Shown here: positions 9,122 through 17,474 of the stretch, piece by piece
How the letters are laid out: each line of letters opens with the position of its first letter
Numbering within the stretch: position 1 is the first letter of the stretch
NCBI RefSeq assembly: GCF_945915435.1
Contig: NZ_CAMEFG010000037.1
Location: 1-38,927, forward strand
DNA: 38,927 bases
Reading direction: 5' to 3'
Source: an uncultured Paracoccus sp.
Lineage (GTDB): Bacteria; Pseudomonadota; Alphaproteobacteria; Rhodobacterales; Rhodobacteraceae
Program-made: the position numbers and the translations under genes
Notes under the pieces: generated by a model
Told to the model about the DNA's origin: nothing
What the model saw: only the letters and a program-made list of their open reading frames with translations
Databases searched by the model: none

Positions 9122-10426
9122 TCAGGCCAGCATCGCGACCGGGTTTTCCAGGTTTTCGACGATGGCTTGCAGCAGTTGCGCGCCAAGCGCCCCGTCTATC
9201 ACGCGGTGATCGACCGACAGCGTCATGGACATGACGTTGCGGATGACGACCTCGCCGTTTTCCACGACCGGCGTCTGGATGCCGGCGCCGACGGCAAGGA
9301 TCGCGCCGTGGGGCGGGTTGATGACGGCGTCGAAATTCTCGATTCCGAACATGCCCAGGTTGCTGATCGCGAAGCTGCCGCCCTGGTATTCGTGGGGCGC
9401 AAGCTTCTTGGTCTTGGCGCGGGTCGCAAGGTCCTTCATCTCGCCCGAGAGCGCCGAGAGGGTCTTGAGATGCGCGTCCTTCAACACCGGCGTGAACAGC
9501 CCGCCTTCGATCGCGACGGCCACGGCCACATCCGAGGGCTTCAGTTTCAGGATGCGGTCGCCCGCCCAGACGGCATTGGCATCGGGCACCTGTTGCAGCG
9601 CCAGCGCGCAGGCCTTGATGACGAAGTCGTTGACCGACAGCTTGACGCCGCGGGTTTCGAGTTGCTTGTTCAGCGTCGCGCGGAACTTCATCAACTCGTC
9701 CAGCTTGGCGGACCGGCGCAGGTAGAAATGCGGGATGGTCTGCTTCGCCTCGCCAAGGCGTGCGGCGATGGTGCGGCGCATGCCGTCCAGCGCGACCTCG
9801 GTGGTTTCGCGGTCGGCATACATCTTGAGGATGGTTTCAGCCGAAGGACCGGCGGGCGCGGCGGCGGGGGCCGGGGCGGCTTTCGGGGCGTCAGAGGCAG
9901 CGGGCTTCGCGGCGCCGGGCTTGGCACCTTCCACATCCGCCTTGACGATGCGCCCGCGCGGGCCGCTGCCGGTCACGGAAGCAAGGTCGATCCCCTTTTC
10001 CGCCGCGATCCGGCGCGCCAGCGGCGAGGCGAAGATACGCCCGCCATCCGCCGATTTCGGCGCAGCCGGGGCAGGCGCCGCAGCAGCAGGGGCCGCCGCC
10101 GGGGCAGGGGCCTCGGCGGCTTTGGGTTCGGGCGCGGCTTCGGCCTTCGGCGCGGGGTCCGCACCGATGTCGTCGGCGCTTTCGCCTTCTTCCAGCAGGA
10201 CGGCGATGGGGGTATTCACCTTCACCCCCGCCGAGCCTTCGGCGACAAGGATCTTGCCCACCGTGCCCTCGTCCACGGCCTCGAATTCCATCGTGGCCTT
10301 GTCGGTCTCGATCTCGGCCAGGATATCGCCGGATTTGACGGTATCGCCTTCCTTGACCAGCCATTTGGCCAGTGTGCCTTCCTCCATCGTGGGCGACAGC
10401 GCGGGCATCAGGATTTCTGTCGGCAT
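9122..10426 (-). CDS. pdhC: Pyruvate dehydrogenase E2, dihydrolipoamide acetyltransferase
   Basis: The E2 core enzyme transfers the acetyl group from lipoyl-lysine to CoA. The 434 residues show one lipoyl domain (1-80, lipoyl Lys43 in ETDKATMEF), an Ala/Pro-rich linker and an E1/E3-binding domain (about 137-175, [17 protein letters not shown] then [13 protein letters not shown]). A second Ala/Pro linker leads to the catalytic domain (about 205-434). His407 and Asp411 in the [10 protein letters not shown] motif are the acetyltransferase active-site residues. It is the last gene of pdhA-pdhB-pdhC and starts 12 bases after pdhB. The lipoyl-domain DNA is nearly identical to that in pdhB. No E3 (lpd) gene is in the window. 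Confidence 0.96.
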   Translation of the reverse strand: MPTEILMPALSPTMEEGTLAKWLVKEGDTVKSGDILAEIETDKATMEFEAVDEGTVGKILVAEGSAGVKVNTPIAVLLEEGESADDIGADPAPKAEAAPEPKAAEAPAPAAAPAAAAPAPAAPKSADGGRIFASPLARRIAAEKGIDLASVTGSGPRGRIVKADVEGAKPGAAKPAASDAPKAAPAPAAAPAGPSAETILKMYADRETTEVALDGMRRTIAARLGEAKQTIPHFYLRRSAKLDELMKFRATLNKQLETRGVKLSVNDFVIKACALALQQVPDANAVWAGDRILKLKPSDVAVAVAIEGGLFTPVLKDAHLKTLSALSGEMKDLATRAKTKKLAPHEYQGGSFAISNLGMFGIENFDAVINPPHGAILAVGAGIQTPVVENGEVVIRNVMSMTLSVDHRVIDGALGAQLLQAIVENLENPVAMLA

Positions 10427-10438
10427 CTTGCTGCTCCC

Positions 10439-11824
10439 TTAGCGATAGGTGACTTTTTTCACGGCTTCGACGACCTCGGAAACCGTGATCAGCGCGTGTT
10501 TTTCAAGGTTGGCGGCGTAGGGCATGGGAACGTCCTTGCCGGTGCAGTTGATCACGGGCGCATCCAGGTAGTCGAAGGCGTTTTCCATGATATGGGCCGA
10601 AAGATGGTTGCCGATCGAGGCGACGGGGAAGCCTTCCTCGACCGTCACGCAGCGGTTGGTCTTCCGGACCGAGGCGATGACGGTGGCATAGTCGATCGGG
10701 CGCAGGGTGCGCAGGTCGATGACCTCGGCCTCGATCCCGTCCCCGGCCAGCTTGTCGGCGGCTTCCAGCGCGTGGGCCATGCCGATGCCGAAGCTGACGA
10801 TGGTGACGTCCTTGCCCGCCCGCGCAACCTTGGCCTTGCCGAAGGGGATGGTGAAATCCGGCAGGTCCGGCACCTCGAACGAGCGGCCATAGAGGATCTC
10901 GTTTTCAAGGAAGATCACCGGGTTGTTGTCGCGGATCGCGGTCTTCAGCAGGCCCTTCGCATCGGCGGCGGTATAGGGCATGACGACCTTCAGGCCGGGG
11001 ATCTGGGCATACCATGCCGCGTAATCCTGGCTGTGCTGCGCCGCGACGCGCGCCGCCGCGCCGTTCGGGCCGCGGAAGACGATGGGCGATCCCATCTGGC
11101 CGCCAGACATGTAAAGCGTCTTGGCGGCCGAGTTGATGATCTGGTCCACCGCCTGCATGGCGAAGTTGAAGGTCATGAACTCGACGATCGGGCGCAGCCC
11201 GCCCCACGAGGCGCCGACGCCGATCCCGGCGAAGCCATGTTCGGTGATCGGGGTATCGACCACGCGGCGCGGGCCGAACTTGTCCAGAAGGCCCTGGCTG
11301 ATCTTGTAAGCGCCCTGGTATTCGCCGACCTCTTCGCCCATGAGAAAGACGGTCTCGTCGCGCTCCATTTCCTCGGACATGGCTTCGCGCAGGGCCTCGC
11401 GCACGGTCATGGTCTTCATCGCCGTGCCTTCGGGCCAGTCGGGCGAAAGGTCCGGCTCGGGGGTGCTGACCGCCTCGACCGCCGATGCGGCGGGGGCTTC
11501 GCTTTGTTCGGCGGGCTTTTCGCTTTCGGGTTCCGAGGCCGATTTGGCCGATGCCGGAACAGAGATATCGTCCGCGTTTTCGCCTTCCTCGACCAGGACG
11601 GCGATGGGGGTGTTGACCTTGACGCCCTGGGTGCCTTCCTCGATCAGGATCTTGCCCAGGATGCCTTCGTCCACCGCCTCGAATTCCATCGTGGCCTTGT
11701 CGGTCTCGATCTCGGCCAGGATGTCGCCGGATTTGACGGTATCGCCTTGCTTGACCAGCCATTTGGCCAGGGTGCCTTCCTCCATCGTGGGCGACAGGGC
11801 GGGCATGAGGATTTCGGTTGCCAT
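10439..11824 (-). CDS. pdhB: Pyruvate dehydrogenase E1 beta subunit with N-terminal lipoyl domain
   Basis: E1-beta forms the alpha2beta2 thiamine-diphosphate decarboxylase with PdhA. The 461-residue protein carries an extra lipoyl domain (1-80, Lys43 in ETDKATMEF), then a Ser/Glu/Pro/Ala linker (about 88-135), then the transketolase-like domain from about residue 135 ([31 protein letters not shown]). This lipoyl-E1beta fusion is known in alphaproteobacteria such as Rhizobium and Zymomonas. The start at 11824 is set by a GAGGGAG ribosome-binding site 8 bases upstream; an in-frame ATG 60 bases earlier lies inside the end of pdhA. The pdhA stop lies just 14 bases upstream of this start. Confidence 0.96.
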   Translation of the reverse strand: MATEILMPALSPTMEEGTLAKWLVKQGDTVKSGDILAEIETDKATMEFEAVDEGILGKILIEEGTQGVKVNTPIAVLVEEGENADDISVPASAKSASEPESEKPAEQSEAPAASAVEAVSTPEPDLSPDWPEGTAMKTMTVREALREAMSEEMERDETVFLMGEEVGEYQGAYKISQGLLDKFGPRRVVDTPITEHGFAGIGVGASWGGLRPIVEFMTFNFAMQAVDQIINSAAKTLYMSGGQMGSPIVFRGPNGAAARVAAQHSQDYAAWYAQIPGLKVVMPYTAADAKGLLKTAIRDNNPVIFLENEILYGRSFEVPDLPDFTIPFGKAKVARAGKDVTIVSFGIGMAHALEAADKLAGDGIEAEVIDLRTLRPIDYATVIASVRKTNRCVTVEEGFPVASIGNHLSAHIMENAFDYLDAPVINCTGKDVPMPYAANLEKHALITVSEVVEAVKKVTYR

Positions 11825-11838
11825 GTTATGTCCCTCCC

Positions 11839-12906
11839 TCAGGCGTTTTCTTGGGGCAGTTCGTCGGCGTAGATATCGGTCCACAGCTCATCCAGCGCGG
11901 GTTCCGGGCTTTCCTTGGCGAACTCGGCCGAATCGTTGACGATATCCTTGATTTCCTTGTCGATGGCCTTCAGGTCATCTTCGGAAGCGTGCTTGCCTTG
12001 CAGCAGCAATTCGCGGACATGCTCGATGGGGTCGCGTTCGTCGCGCATCTTCTGCACCTCTTCGCGGGTGCGGTATTTCGCGGGGTCGGACATCGAGTGG
12101 CCGCGATAGCGGTAGGTCATCACCTCAAGGATGTAAGGCCCCTTGCCTGCGCGGCAATGGGCCACGGCCTTTTCGCCCGCGGCCTTGACGGCCAGCACGT
12201 CCATGCCGTCCACCTGCTCGCCGGGGATGCCGAAAGCCTCGCCGCGGCCATAGAGCGTCGTCGACCTGGTCGAGCGCTTCATCGAGGTGCCCATGGCATA
12301 TTGGTTGTTCTCGATGACGAAGATCACCGGAAGCTCCCACAGCTCGGCCATGTTGTAGGTCTCGTAAACCTGCCCCTGGTTCGAGGCTCCGTCGCCGAAA
12401 TAAGTGAAGGTGACGTTGTCATTGCCCAGATATTTGTCGGCAAAGGCAAGGCCCGCGCCAAGCGGCACCTGCGCGCCGACGATGCCGTGGCCGCCGTAGA
12501 AATGCTTCTCGCGGCTGAACATGTGCATGCTGCCGCCCTTGCCCTTGGAATAGCCGCCCTCGCGCCCGGTCAGTTCGGCCATGACGCCGCGGGCATCCAT
12601 GCCGCAGGCCAGCATGTGGCCGTGGTCGCGGTAGCTGGTCACGCGCTTGTCGCCTTCCTTCGAGGCGGCTTCCAGCCCGACCACGACGGCCTCCTGCCCG
12701 ATATAGAGGTGGCAGAACCCCCCGATCAGGCCCATGCCGTAAAGCTGGCCCGCCTTTTCCTCGAACCGCCGGATCAGCAGCATGTCGCGGTAATATTGCA
12801 GCAGTTCATCGCGCGAGACATTGGGCCGGGCAGCGGTTCTGCGCGCGGGGGCTGTCTTTGCGGGGGTGGCTTGGGGCGTTTTCGCCTCGGCGGGCTTCCT
12901 TGCCAT
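11839..12906 (-). CDS. pdhA: Pyruvate dehydrogenase E1 alpha subunit
   Basis: The thiamine-diphosphate-binding alpha subunit of pyruvate dehydrogenase. The 355 residues begin with a basic Ala/Lys/Pro-rich tail of about 28 residues, then the E1 core ([20 protein letters not shown]). The ThDP/Mg motif starts at GDGASNQG (171-178) and ends at ENNQYAMGT (199-207). The loop [15 protein letters not shown] (266-280) corresponds to the region that is phosphorylated in mitochondrial E1-alpha. A strong GGAGGAG ribosome-binding site precedes the ATG. The gene heads the pdh operon; an inverted repeat 24-47 bases upstream of its start may be an operator. Confidence 0.97.
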   Translation of the reverse strand: MARKPAEAKTPQATPAKTAPARRTAARPNVSRDELLQYYRDMLLIRRFEEKAGQLYGMGLIGGFCHLYIGQEAVVVGLEAASKEGDKRVTSYRDHGHMLACGMDARGVMAELTGREGGYSKGKGGSMHMFSREKHFYGGHGIVGAQVPLGAGLAFADKYLGNDNVTFTYFGDGASNQGQVYETYNMAELWELPVIFVIENNQYAMGTSMKRSTRSTTLYGRGEAFGIPGEQVDGMDVLAVKAAGEKAVAHCRAGKGPYILEVMTYRYRGHSMSDPAKYRTREEVQKMRDERDPIEHVRELLLQGKHASEDDLKAIDKEIKDIVNDSAEFAKESPEPALDELWTDIYADELPQENA

Positions 12907-12929
12907 GCGGTCTCCTCCGATACGGTGCA

Positions 12930-12953
12930 GGATAGTTCAGCGTTAAACTATCC
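12930..12953 (-). promoter_or_regulatory. Inverted repeat upstream of pdhA, candidate operator
   Basis: Perfect 8-bp arms GGATAGTT and AACTATCC are separated by 8 bases (CAGCGTTA on the + strand). The arms lie 24-47 bases upstream of the pdhA start and just outside its ribosome-binding site. No U-tract follows on either strand, so it is unlikely to be a terminator. The AT-rich arms stand out in GC-rich surroundings. It could be an operator for a dimeric regulator of the pdh operon or an mRNA hairpin. It does not match the E. coli PdhR box. Confidence 0.5.
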
Positions 12954-13012
12954 CTAGCCGATGATGCAAGGACCTGCAATCGCCATACGGGCGGGCGCGC
13001 AAGATTCGACCT

Positions 13013-13306
13013 TCAGCGGATGATGACCTCGTCGGCGCGCATCAGGCCAAGCACGGCGCGGGCGCGTTCATCCAGCAGGTCGATGTCCAGAAATTCGTCC
13101 GACAGGCGGCGGGTCAGGTTCGACATCTGGTCGACCTCGGCCTGCAAGCGGTCGCGTTCTGCGATGAGATCCTGGGTTTCGGCCTGCAACTGCACGCGGC
13201 GCAGGATGCCCGAAGGCCCCTGCACGGCGGCGAAGGCGAAATAAAGCCCCGCCCCGATCATCAGGATGAAAAAGACGACGGTGCCGATCGACAGGCGCTG
13301 TGACAT
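13013..13306 (-). CDS. FtsB/DivIC-like septum formation initiator protein
   Basis: A 97-residue bitopic membrane protein: a short N-terminus, one transmembrane helix (about residues 8-28, GTVVFFILMIGAGLYFAFAAV), then a coiled coil (about 33-70, QLQAETQDLIAERDRLQAEV), then a conserved tail (DIDLLDERARAVLGLMRADEVIIR). This is the FtsB/DivIC architecture; FtsB joins FtsL and FtsQ in the divisome in the periplasm. The final LDERAR-LG-xxDE motif is typical of the alphaproteobacterial members, which often lie next to pdhA. The start at 13306 gives the usual size; the frame stays open far upstream but that part is antisense-like. The gene lies upstream of pdhA on the same strand. Confidence 0.87.
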   Translation of the reverse strand: MSQRLSIGTVVFFILMIGAGLYFAFAAVQGPSGILRRVQLQAETQDLIAERDRLQAEVDQMSNLTRRLSDEFLDIDLLDERARAVLGLMRADEVIIR

Positions 13307-13385
13307 GGTGCTGCTCGGGTTCTTGTTCGTTGGCGCGACCATAGCGCGCCAGCCGGGGCTTGGGAATCCCGTTCTCCAAAGCGGG

Positions 13386-13982
13386 CTAGTGGCGGGCGGA
13401 TCGCCACATGGCGATGTCGTCCTCCAGCGCGGTCTCCAGCCGGTCGCGCAGGCGCGGGGGCAGGTCCAGCGGCGCCCGGGGCGAGACGTTCCAGCGCGGG
13501 CTTTCCAGCTTTTCCCCGAAGATGTCCGACAAGAAGGCCATATATTCGGTCTCGGCTTCGTAGCGGAACAGGTGGTCCACGCCGAACTTGCCGTCGCGGT
13601 CCTGCATGAACCAGCTCTGGCGTCCGATCTCGGCATAGGCGGGACGTTCGCCGGGGCGCAGCCAGGCGCGGATAAAATCGGCAAAGCTGACGCCCTGCGT
13701 GCTGTCGGGCCGGCCCGCGAAGCCGTCGCGCAGGCGATAGCGATACCAACTGCCCAGCCAATCGACCGGATGGCGGATCAGCGCAAAGCTGCGCCAGTCC
13801 CGTGCCGCCGGTCCGGCCAGCGGCAGGATGCGCGTCTGGACCTGTGCCAGCCCGATATGCTTGGCCTGCGGCGGCGCGTTCAGGTTGATCCCCGCGCGCG
13901 GTCCCAGAAGCCGGGCCAGCCCCATCGTCCCGGTCTTGGGAACGGCAAGCACGATCAACTGCCTGTCGGGAAAGATCATCAT
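13386..13982 (-). CDS. Sulfotransferase-family P-loop protein
   Basis: A 198-residue protein with sulfotransferase-family features. The N-terminal strand and loop LIVLAVPKTGTMGLARLL corresponds to the 5'-phosphosulfate-binding loop (PKTGT). The segment FALIRHPVDWLGSWYRYRLRDG corresponds to the 3'-phosphate-binding R-x-P-x-x-x-x-x-S-x-Y region. Members transfer sulfate from PAPS to carbohydrates, lipids or proteins; the acceptor here is unknown. Two adjacent ATGs (13982 and 13979) are possible starts; the frame is open further upstream, but those residues do not fit the family. It lies between ftsB and a divergent pair of membrane-protein genes. The Asp/Arg-rich C-terminus suggests a soluble protein. 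Confidence 0.72.
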   Translation of the reverse strand: MMIFPDRQLIVLAVPKTGTMGLARLLGPRAGINLNAPPQAKHIGLAQVQTRILPLAGPAARDWRSFALIRHPVDWLGSWYRYRLRDGFAGRPDSTQGVSFADFIRAWLRPGERPAYAEIGRQSWFMQDRDGKFGVDHLFRYEAETEYMAFLSDIFGEKLESPRWNVSPRAPLDLPPRLRDRLETALEDDIAMWRSARH

Positions 13983-14157
13983 GGCCGGACCGCCCCTCGG
14001 ATTGCGTCTTTGCCCCGCGATGTGCCAGCCCGCGCGCGCTGCGTCCAGCCCCCCAACTTGCTGCTGACCCCCGCGCGAGACCATGTTAAGCCGGTGCGAA
14101 AGGAAAGGATCGGCCATTGCGGGCATCACCTATACGTCGGAACCCCTGGGGGTGCGC

Positions 14158-14439
14158 ATGATCGGCCTTTTGCGGCTTGCGCTGTTCATCCTGGCGATCG
14201 AGGCGGTCTTTTACGGGCTGCTGTGGGTCTATCTGCGCAGCACGCGGCGCGAATCGCTGGAACGGGAATGGGACCGCCGCCATCCCGAAAAGGCCGGGCC
14301 GTCCGAGGAAAGGGCTGCTTTCGTGCGGCGTTTCATGCAAGGCTACGGCGCACGCCTGCGCCGCCGCCTGTCGTGGCTGGTGCTGGTCCTGCCGCTGGCC
14401 GTGATCATGACCATCATTTTTTTCGTGAATTACCGCTGA
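14158..14439 (+). CDS. Small two-helix membrane protein, hypothetical
   Basis: A 93-residue protein of no recognised function. It has a transmembrane helix at each end (about 3-23, LLRLALFILAIEAVFYGLLWVY, and about 70-88, LVLVLPLAVIMTIIFFV). Between them is a charged loop rich in Arg and Glu (RRESLEREWDRRHPEKAGPSEER). The start at 14158 is chosen because the hydrophobic helix begins directly after it and GGGGG lies upstream; an earlier in-frame ATG exists at 14083. It precedes the DUF1523 gene by 9 bases, so the two are probably one operon and may act together at the inner membrane. Confidence 0.75.
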   Translation: MIGLLRLALFILAIEAVFYGLLWVYLRSTRRESLEREWDRRHPEKAGPSEERAAFVRRFMQGYGARLRRRLSWLVLVLPLAVIMTIIFFVNYR

Positions 14440-14448
14440 GGGGGCATC

Positions 14449-15084
14449 ATGCGCTATTTTCTGACGGCCTTGGGGGTGATCTTCGGCATTACGGTCTTTC
14501 TGTTTCTGGACTATGCGCTGCCCTCGAAACAGACGGTGCGGATCACCAACACCTACAACCGCCTGACCGAGGTAGGGGCGAACGCGATCTTCTTCGCCGC
14601 GCCCGATACCGGCACGGTGCAAAGCGCCAGCGACCGCCGCGACGTGCTGTTCATCGACACGGTGCGGCCCAACGGCAAGGTCTACGTCTACCGCAACGAG
14701 GATACCGGCTGGGTCTGGCCGCCCTACTTCAAATACACCAGCATGGACTTGCAGGGGCGGGCGACCGACCTGCGTTCGACCCGCGAAGCGCCGCGCTGGG
14801 TCAGCGTGACCTCTTACGGGTGGCGGGTGCCGTGGCTGTCGATCTATCCCAATGCGATTTCGGTCCGTCCGGTCGAGGGGCCGGACGTGCGGCCCTTCAA
14901 CTGGGGCGCGACGGTCTCGCTGGCGGTGATCGGGCTGCTGCTGGCGCTGATCCTGCGGATGTGGAACCAGTTCCGCGAGCGGATGCTGGAACCCGCCGCG
15001 CGCTCGGCCCAACAGCGGCGGCAGGTGGCAAGGGGACGCGCCGGGCGCTGGATCGACCGGCTGTTCGGACGCAAGGACGGCTGA
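14449..15084 (+). CDS. DUF1523 family membrane protein
   Basis: A 211-residue protein matching DUF1523 proteins of the Rhodobacterales by its N-terminal TM helix (about 3-24, FLTALGVIFGITVFLFLDYALP) and a conserved middle part. That part includes VRITNTYNRLTE, DVLFIDTVRPNGKVYVYRNEDTGW and PPYFKYTSMDLQGRA. A second TM helix lies near residues 160-178, and the tail is basic (RRQVARGRAGRWIDRLFGRK). The topology suggests a periplasmic domain between two anchors. Function is unknown. It follows the small two-helix protein gene closely. Confidence 0.8.
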   Translation: MRYFLTALGVIFGITVFLFLDYALPSKQTVRITNTYNRLTEVGANAIFFAAPDTGTVQSASDRRDVLFIDTVRPNGKVYVYRNEDTGWVWPPYFKYTSMDLQGRATDLRSTREAPRWVSVTSYGWRVPWLSIYPNAISVRPVEGPDVRPFNWGATVSLAVIGLLLALILRMWNQFRERMLEPAARSAQQRRQVARGRAGRWIDRLFGRKDG

Positions 15085-15095
15085 GGCGGGAACCG

Positions 15096-15851
15096 TCAGC
15101 GGCCCGTCAGCCAGTGCAGCCCTGCCTCGGTCGTCGTGGCGGGGATGTATTCGGCGCTGATCCAGCCGTTGTAACCGCTGCGTTCGACCTCGCGGAAAAA
15201 CCGGGTGAAGTCGACCTGGCCATTGCGCGGCTCGCTCCGGTCGGGCAGGCCCGCGATCTGGGCATGGCGGATCAGGCTGGCGAAACGCGCCCAGCATTCG
15301 ACCGCGTCGCCCTCGATCATCTGGGCGTGGTAGATGTCGAATTGCAGCCCCAGGTTCGGGGCACCGATTTCGGCGATCAGTTCGGCGGCCAGTTGGAAAC
15401 TGTCCAGAAAGCAGCCGGGCATGTCGCCGGGGCTGGTCGGCTCGATCACCAGGCTGGCATGGGGCGCACGGGTGGCGGCCCAACGAAGGTTCCCGACAAG
15501 GGTGCGGCGGGCGTCGGGGCCCTGGGCCTTGCCCGGCATGATGTTGAGGTGACGCGCGCGCAATGTCCCCGCGATGCGCAGGGCGCGCTCGAAATCGGCG
15601 CGGAAACGCGGCTCGCCCCCCGGCACGGCGGCAAAGCCGCGCGGGCCGCCCGACCAGTTGGGCGCGGGGGTGTTCATCAGCACGCAGTCCAGCTTGTGGT
15701 CCTGCAACTGCCTGCGCAGGTCGGCCGGCGGCAGGTCGTAGGGAAAGAGGATCTCGACCCCCTCGAATCCCGCGCGCCGGGCGGCAGCGAAACGCTGGGC
15801 CATCGGCATTTCGGTGAACAGATAGGTCAGGCTGGCCGCGAAACGCACCAT
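15096..15851 (-). CDS. hyi: Hydroxypyruvate isomerase-like TIM-barrel protein
   Basis: A 251-residue member of the xylose-isomerase-like/AP-endonuclease-2 TIM-barrel family that looks like hydroxypyruvate isomerase (hydroxypyruvate to tartronate semialdehyde). Typical parts are the start MVRFAASLTYLFTEMP, then AAARRAGFEGVEILFPY, then LVIEPTSPGDMPGCFLDS. Later parts are LGLQFDIYHAQMIEGD, HAQIAGLPDRSEPRNGQVDF and GWISAEYIP. The Glu/Asp/His/Glu residues of the metal site (EP in LVIEP, D in QFDIYH, H in RHAQIAG, E in SAEYIP) are present. The start at 15851 is set by GGAG 7 bases upstream. It follows the DUF1285 gene with a 1-base gap. No other glyoxylate-pathway gene is nearby, so the exact substrate is uncertain. 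Confidence 0.8.
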   Translation of the reverse strand: MVRFAASLTYLFTEMPMAQRFAAARRAGFEGVEILFPYDLPPADLRRQLQDHKLDCVLMNTPAPNWSGGPRGFAAVPGGEPRFRADFERALRIAGTLRARHLNIMPGKAQGPDARRTLVGNLRWAATRAPHASLVIEPTSPGDMPGCFLDSFQLAAELIAEIGAPNLGLQFDIYHAQMIEGDAVECWARFASLIRHAQIAGLPDRSEPRNGQVDFTRFFREVERSGYNGWISAEYIPATTTEAGLHWLTGR

Positions 15852-15852
15852 C

Positions 15853-16401
15853 TTACGGCTCCAGCGCCATCCAGTGACCGCCCGAGCGGACGGAAAGCCG
15901 CCCATCCGGCCCCGGCCTTGCCATTTCGGCAAGGCGGTAGAAGGTCTTGCGGTCGATCAGCGCCTGCAACCCGCGCCGGACATGCAGATAGGGGCGCGGC
16001 AGGTCGGCGGTGCCGCCAAGGGTCACGGCGTTTTCCGGCCCCGCCACCACGCGGTCGCCGAGATTGGTCGCAAAAACCAGCCGATCGCCTTCGTGGTCGA
16101 CATCCACGGCCAGAAAGGGCGCGTCCTCGACCCGGATGCGCAGCTTTTCGACCGGGGTGACAAGGAAATGCGCGTCCCCCTCGCGCTTGAGGATCGAGGC
16201 GAAAAGCCGCACCATTTCAGGCCGGTTGATGGGGCGTTCCTCGTGGATCCAGCTTCCGTCCGCGCGGATCACCAGATCCATGTCGCCGCAGAAGGGCGGA
16301 TCCCACAGATGCACCGGCGGCAGCCCCCCTTGCGCGATTTCTTGCGCGGAGGCCGCGAGATTTCGCAAATCGTTCACGCTTTTTTCAGAGTTTTCGGCCA
16401 T
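15853..16401 (-). CDS. DUF1285 domain-containing protein
   Basis: A 182-residue soluble protein matching the DUF1285 family. Family features are LPPVHLWDPPFCGDMDLVIRADGSW, the WIHEERPINRPEMVRLFASILKREG segment, FLVTPVEKLRIRVEDAPFLAV and a C-terminal PYLHVRRGLQALIDRKTFYRL. Function is unknown in the literature I know. It sits head to head with the MoxR gene across a 62-base gap, and directly upstream of the hyi-like gene with which it probably shares a transcript. Confidence 0.85.
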   Translation of the reverse strand: MAENSEKSVNDLRNLAASAQEIAQGGLPPVHLWDPPFCGDMDLVIRADGSWIHEERPINRPEMVRLFASILKREGDAHFLVTPVEKLRIRVEDAPFLAVDVDHEGDRLVFATNLGDRVVAGPENAVTLGGTADLPRPYLHVRRGLQALIDRKTFYRLAEMARPGPDGRLSVRSGGHWMALEP

Positions 16402-16463
16402 TCCCGGTGGAGCCTCTCTTCGGCTGTCTCTATGCTGTCCTAGAACAGAAAAAGGGCGTTGTC

Positions 16464-17474
16464 ATGGCTGTGGATGATAAACTGGTTGCCGAGATCGAAC
16501 AGCTCACCGCGCGCTTGTCGCAGGCTCGCGAAAGCGTCGAGCAGCGTTTCGTCGGCCAGAAATCGGTCGTCGAGCAGGTGCTGGCCGCGATTCTGTCGGG
16601 CGGTCATGCGCTGCTGGTCGGCCAGCCGGGACTGGGCAAGACGATGCTGGTCGATACGCTGGCCACGGTGCTGGGGCTGGACAATGCGCGCATCCAGTTC
16701 ACCCCCGACCTGATGCCGGCCGACATCCTGGGGTCCGAGGTGCTGGACGTGAAACCCGACGGCACCCGCGCCTTCCGCTTCATCGAAGGGCCGGTCTTTA
16801 CCCAGCTTCTGATGGCGGACGAAATCAACCGCGCCAGCCCGCGCACCCAGTCGGCGCTGTTGCAAGCCATGCAGGAAGGCGAGGTGACGATCAGCGGCCA
16901 GCACCGCCCGCTTGGCCGTCCCTTCCACGTCCTGGCGACCCAGAACCCGATCGAGCAGGAAGGCACCTATCCGCTGCCCGAGGCGCAGCTTGACCGCTTC
17001 CTTCTGCAAGTCGACGTGGGCTACCCCGACCGCGACACCGAACGCGCCATCCTGCTGGCGACCACCGGCACCGACCAGGGCGCCCCCCATGCGGTTTTCG
17101 ACGCGCAGGGGCTGGTTGCCGCGCAGGCGCTGATTCGGCGGATGCCGGTGGGCGAGACGGTGCTGAACGCCGTGCTGGACCTTGTCCGCTCGGCCCGCCC
17201 CGAAGCGCCCGAGGCGCCCGAGGCGCCCGACTGGCTGGCCGAGGCGCTGGTCTGGGGTCCCGGTCCCCGCGCCGCGCAGGCGCTGATGATGGTGACCCGC
17301 GCCCGCGCCGTCCTGCAAGGCCGTTTCGCGCCGACGCTGGACGACGTGACTGCGATGGCCGCGCCGGTGCTGCGCCACCGCATCGCGCTCAGCTTTGCCG
17401 CGCGGGCAAGGGGGGAAAGCGTGGATGCGCTGATCTCGCGCCTGCTGGGTGACAGGATGCAGGCCGCCGCGTGA
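16464..17474 (+). CDS. MoxR-family AAA+ ATPase
   Basis: A 336-residue MoxR ATPase, a chaperone-like AAA+ protein that typically acts with VWA-domain partners. Walker A is GQPGLGKT (residues 53-60). Walker B is LLMADEINR, with Asp119 and Glu120. Sensor 1 is ATQNPIEQEGTYPLPEAQLDRF and a C-terminal lid follows. The start at 16464 gives the usual N-terminus (residues 1-12, MAVDDKLVAEIE) and has AAGGG upstream; the frame also contains an earlier ATG at 16407 with no support. A perfect three-fold Glu-Ala-Pro repeat lies in the lid region. It overlaps the DUF58 gene by 4 bases (GTGA), so partner proteins are made together. Confidence 0.93.
   Translation: MAVDDKLVAEIEQLTARLSQARESVEQRFVGQKSVVEQVLAAILSGGHALLVGQPGLGKTMLVDTLATVLGLDNARIQFTPDLMPADILGSEVLDVKPDGTRAFRFIEGPVFTQLLMADEINRASPRTQSALLQAMQEGEVTISGQHRPLGRPFHVLATQNPIEQEGTYPLPEAQLDRFLLQVDVGYPDRDTERAILLATTGTDQGAPHAVFDAQGLVAAQALIRRMPVGETVLNAVLDLVRSARPEAPEAPEAPDWLAEALVWGPGPRAAQALMMVTRARAVLQGRFAPTLDDVTAMAAPVLRHRIALSFAARARGESVDALISRLLGDRMQAAA
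17202..17228 (+). repeat. Tandem 9-base repeat inside the moxR-like gene (Glu-Ala-Pro x3)
   Basis: Three direct copies of GA(A/G)GCGCCC encode Glu-Ala-Pro three times, before Asp-Trp-Leu-Ala. It is in frame, so copy-number change would lengthen or shorten a linker without breaking the gene. Confidence 0.75.

Noticed and set aside
9167..11872. Very long plus-strand reading frame opposite pdhC and pdhB
   Set aside because: It translates to an Arg/Gly/His/Asp-rich chain with no family match and mirrors the third-codon GC bias of the real minus-strand genes.
13266..16160. 964-codon plus-strand reading frame
   Set aside because: It runs across genes on both strands in other frames and has no recognisable domain; it is a GC-bias shadow.
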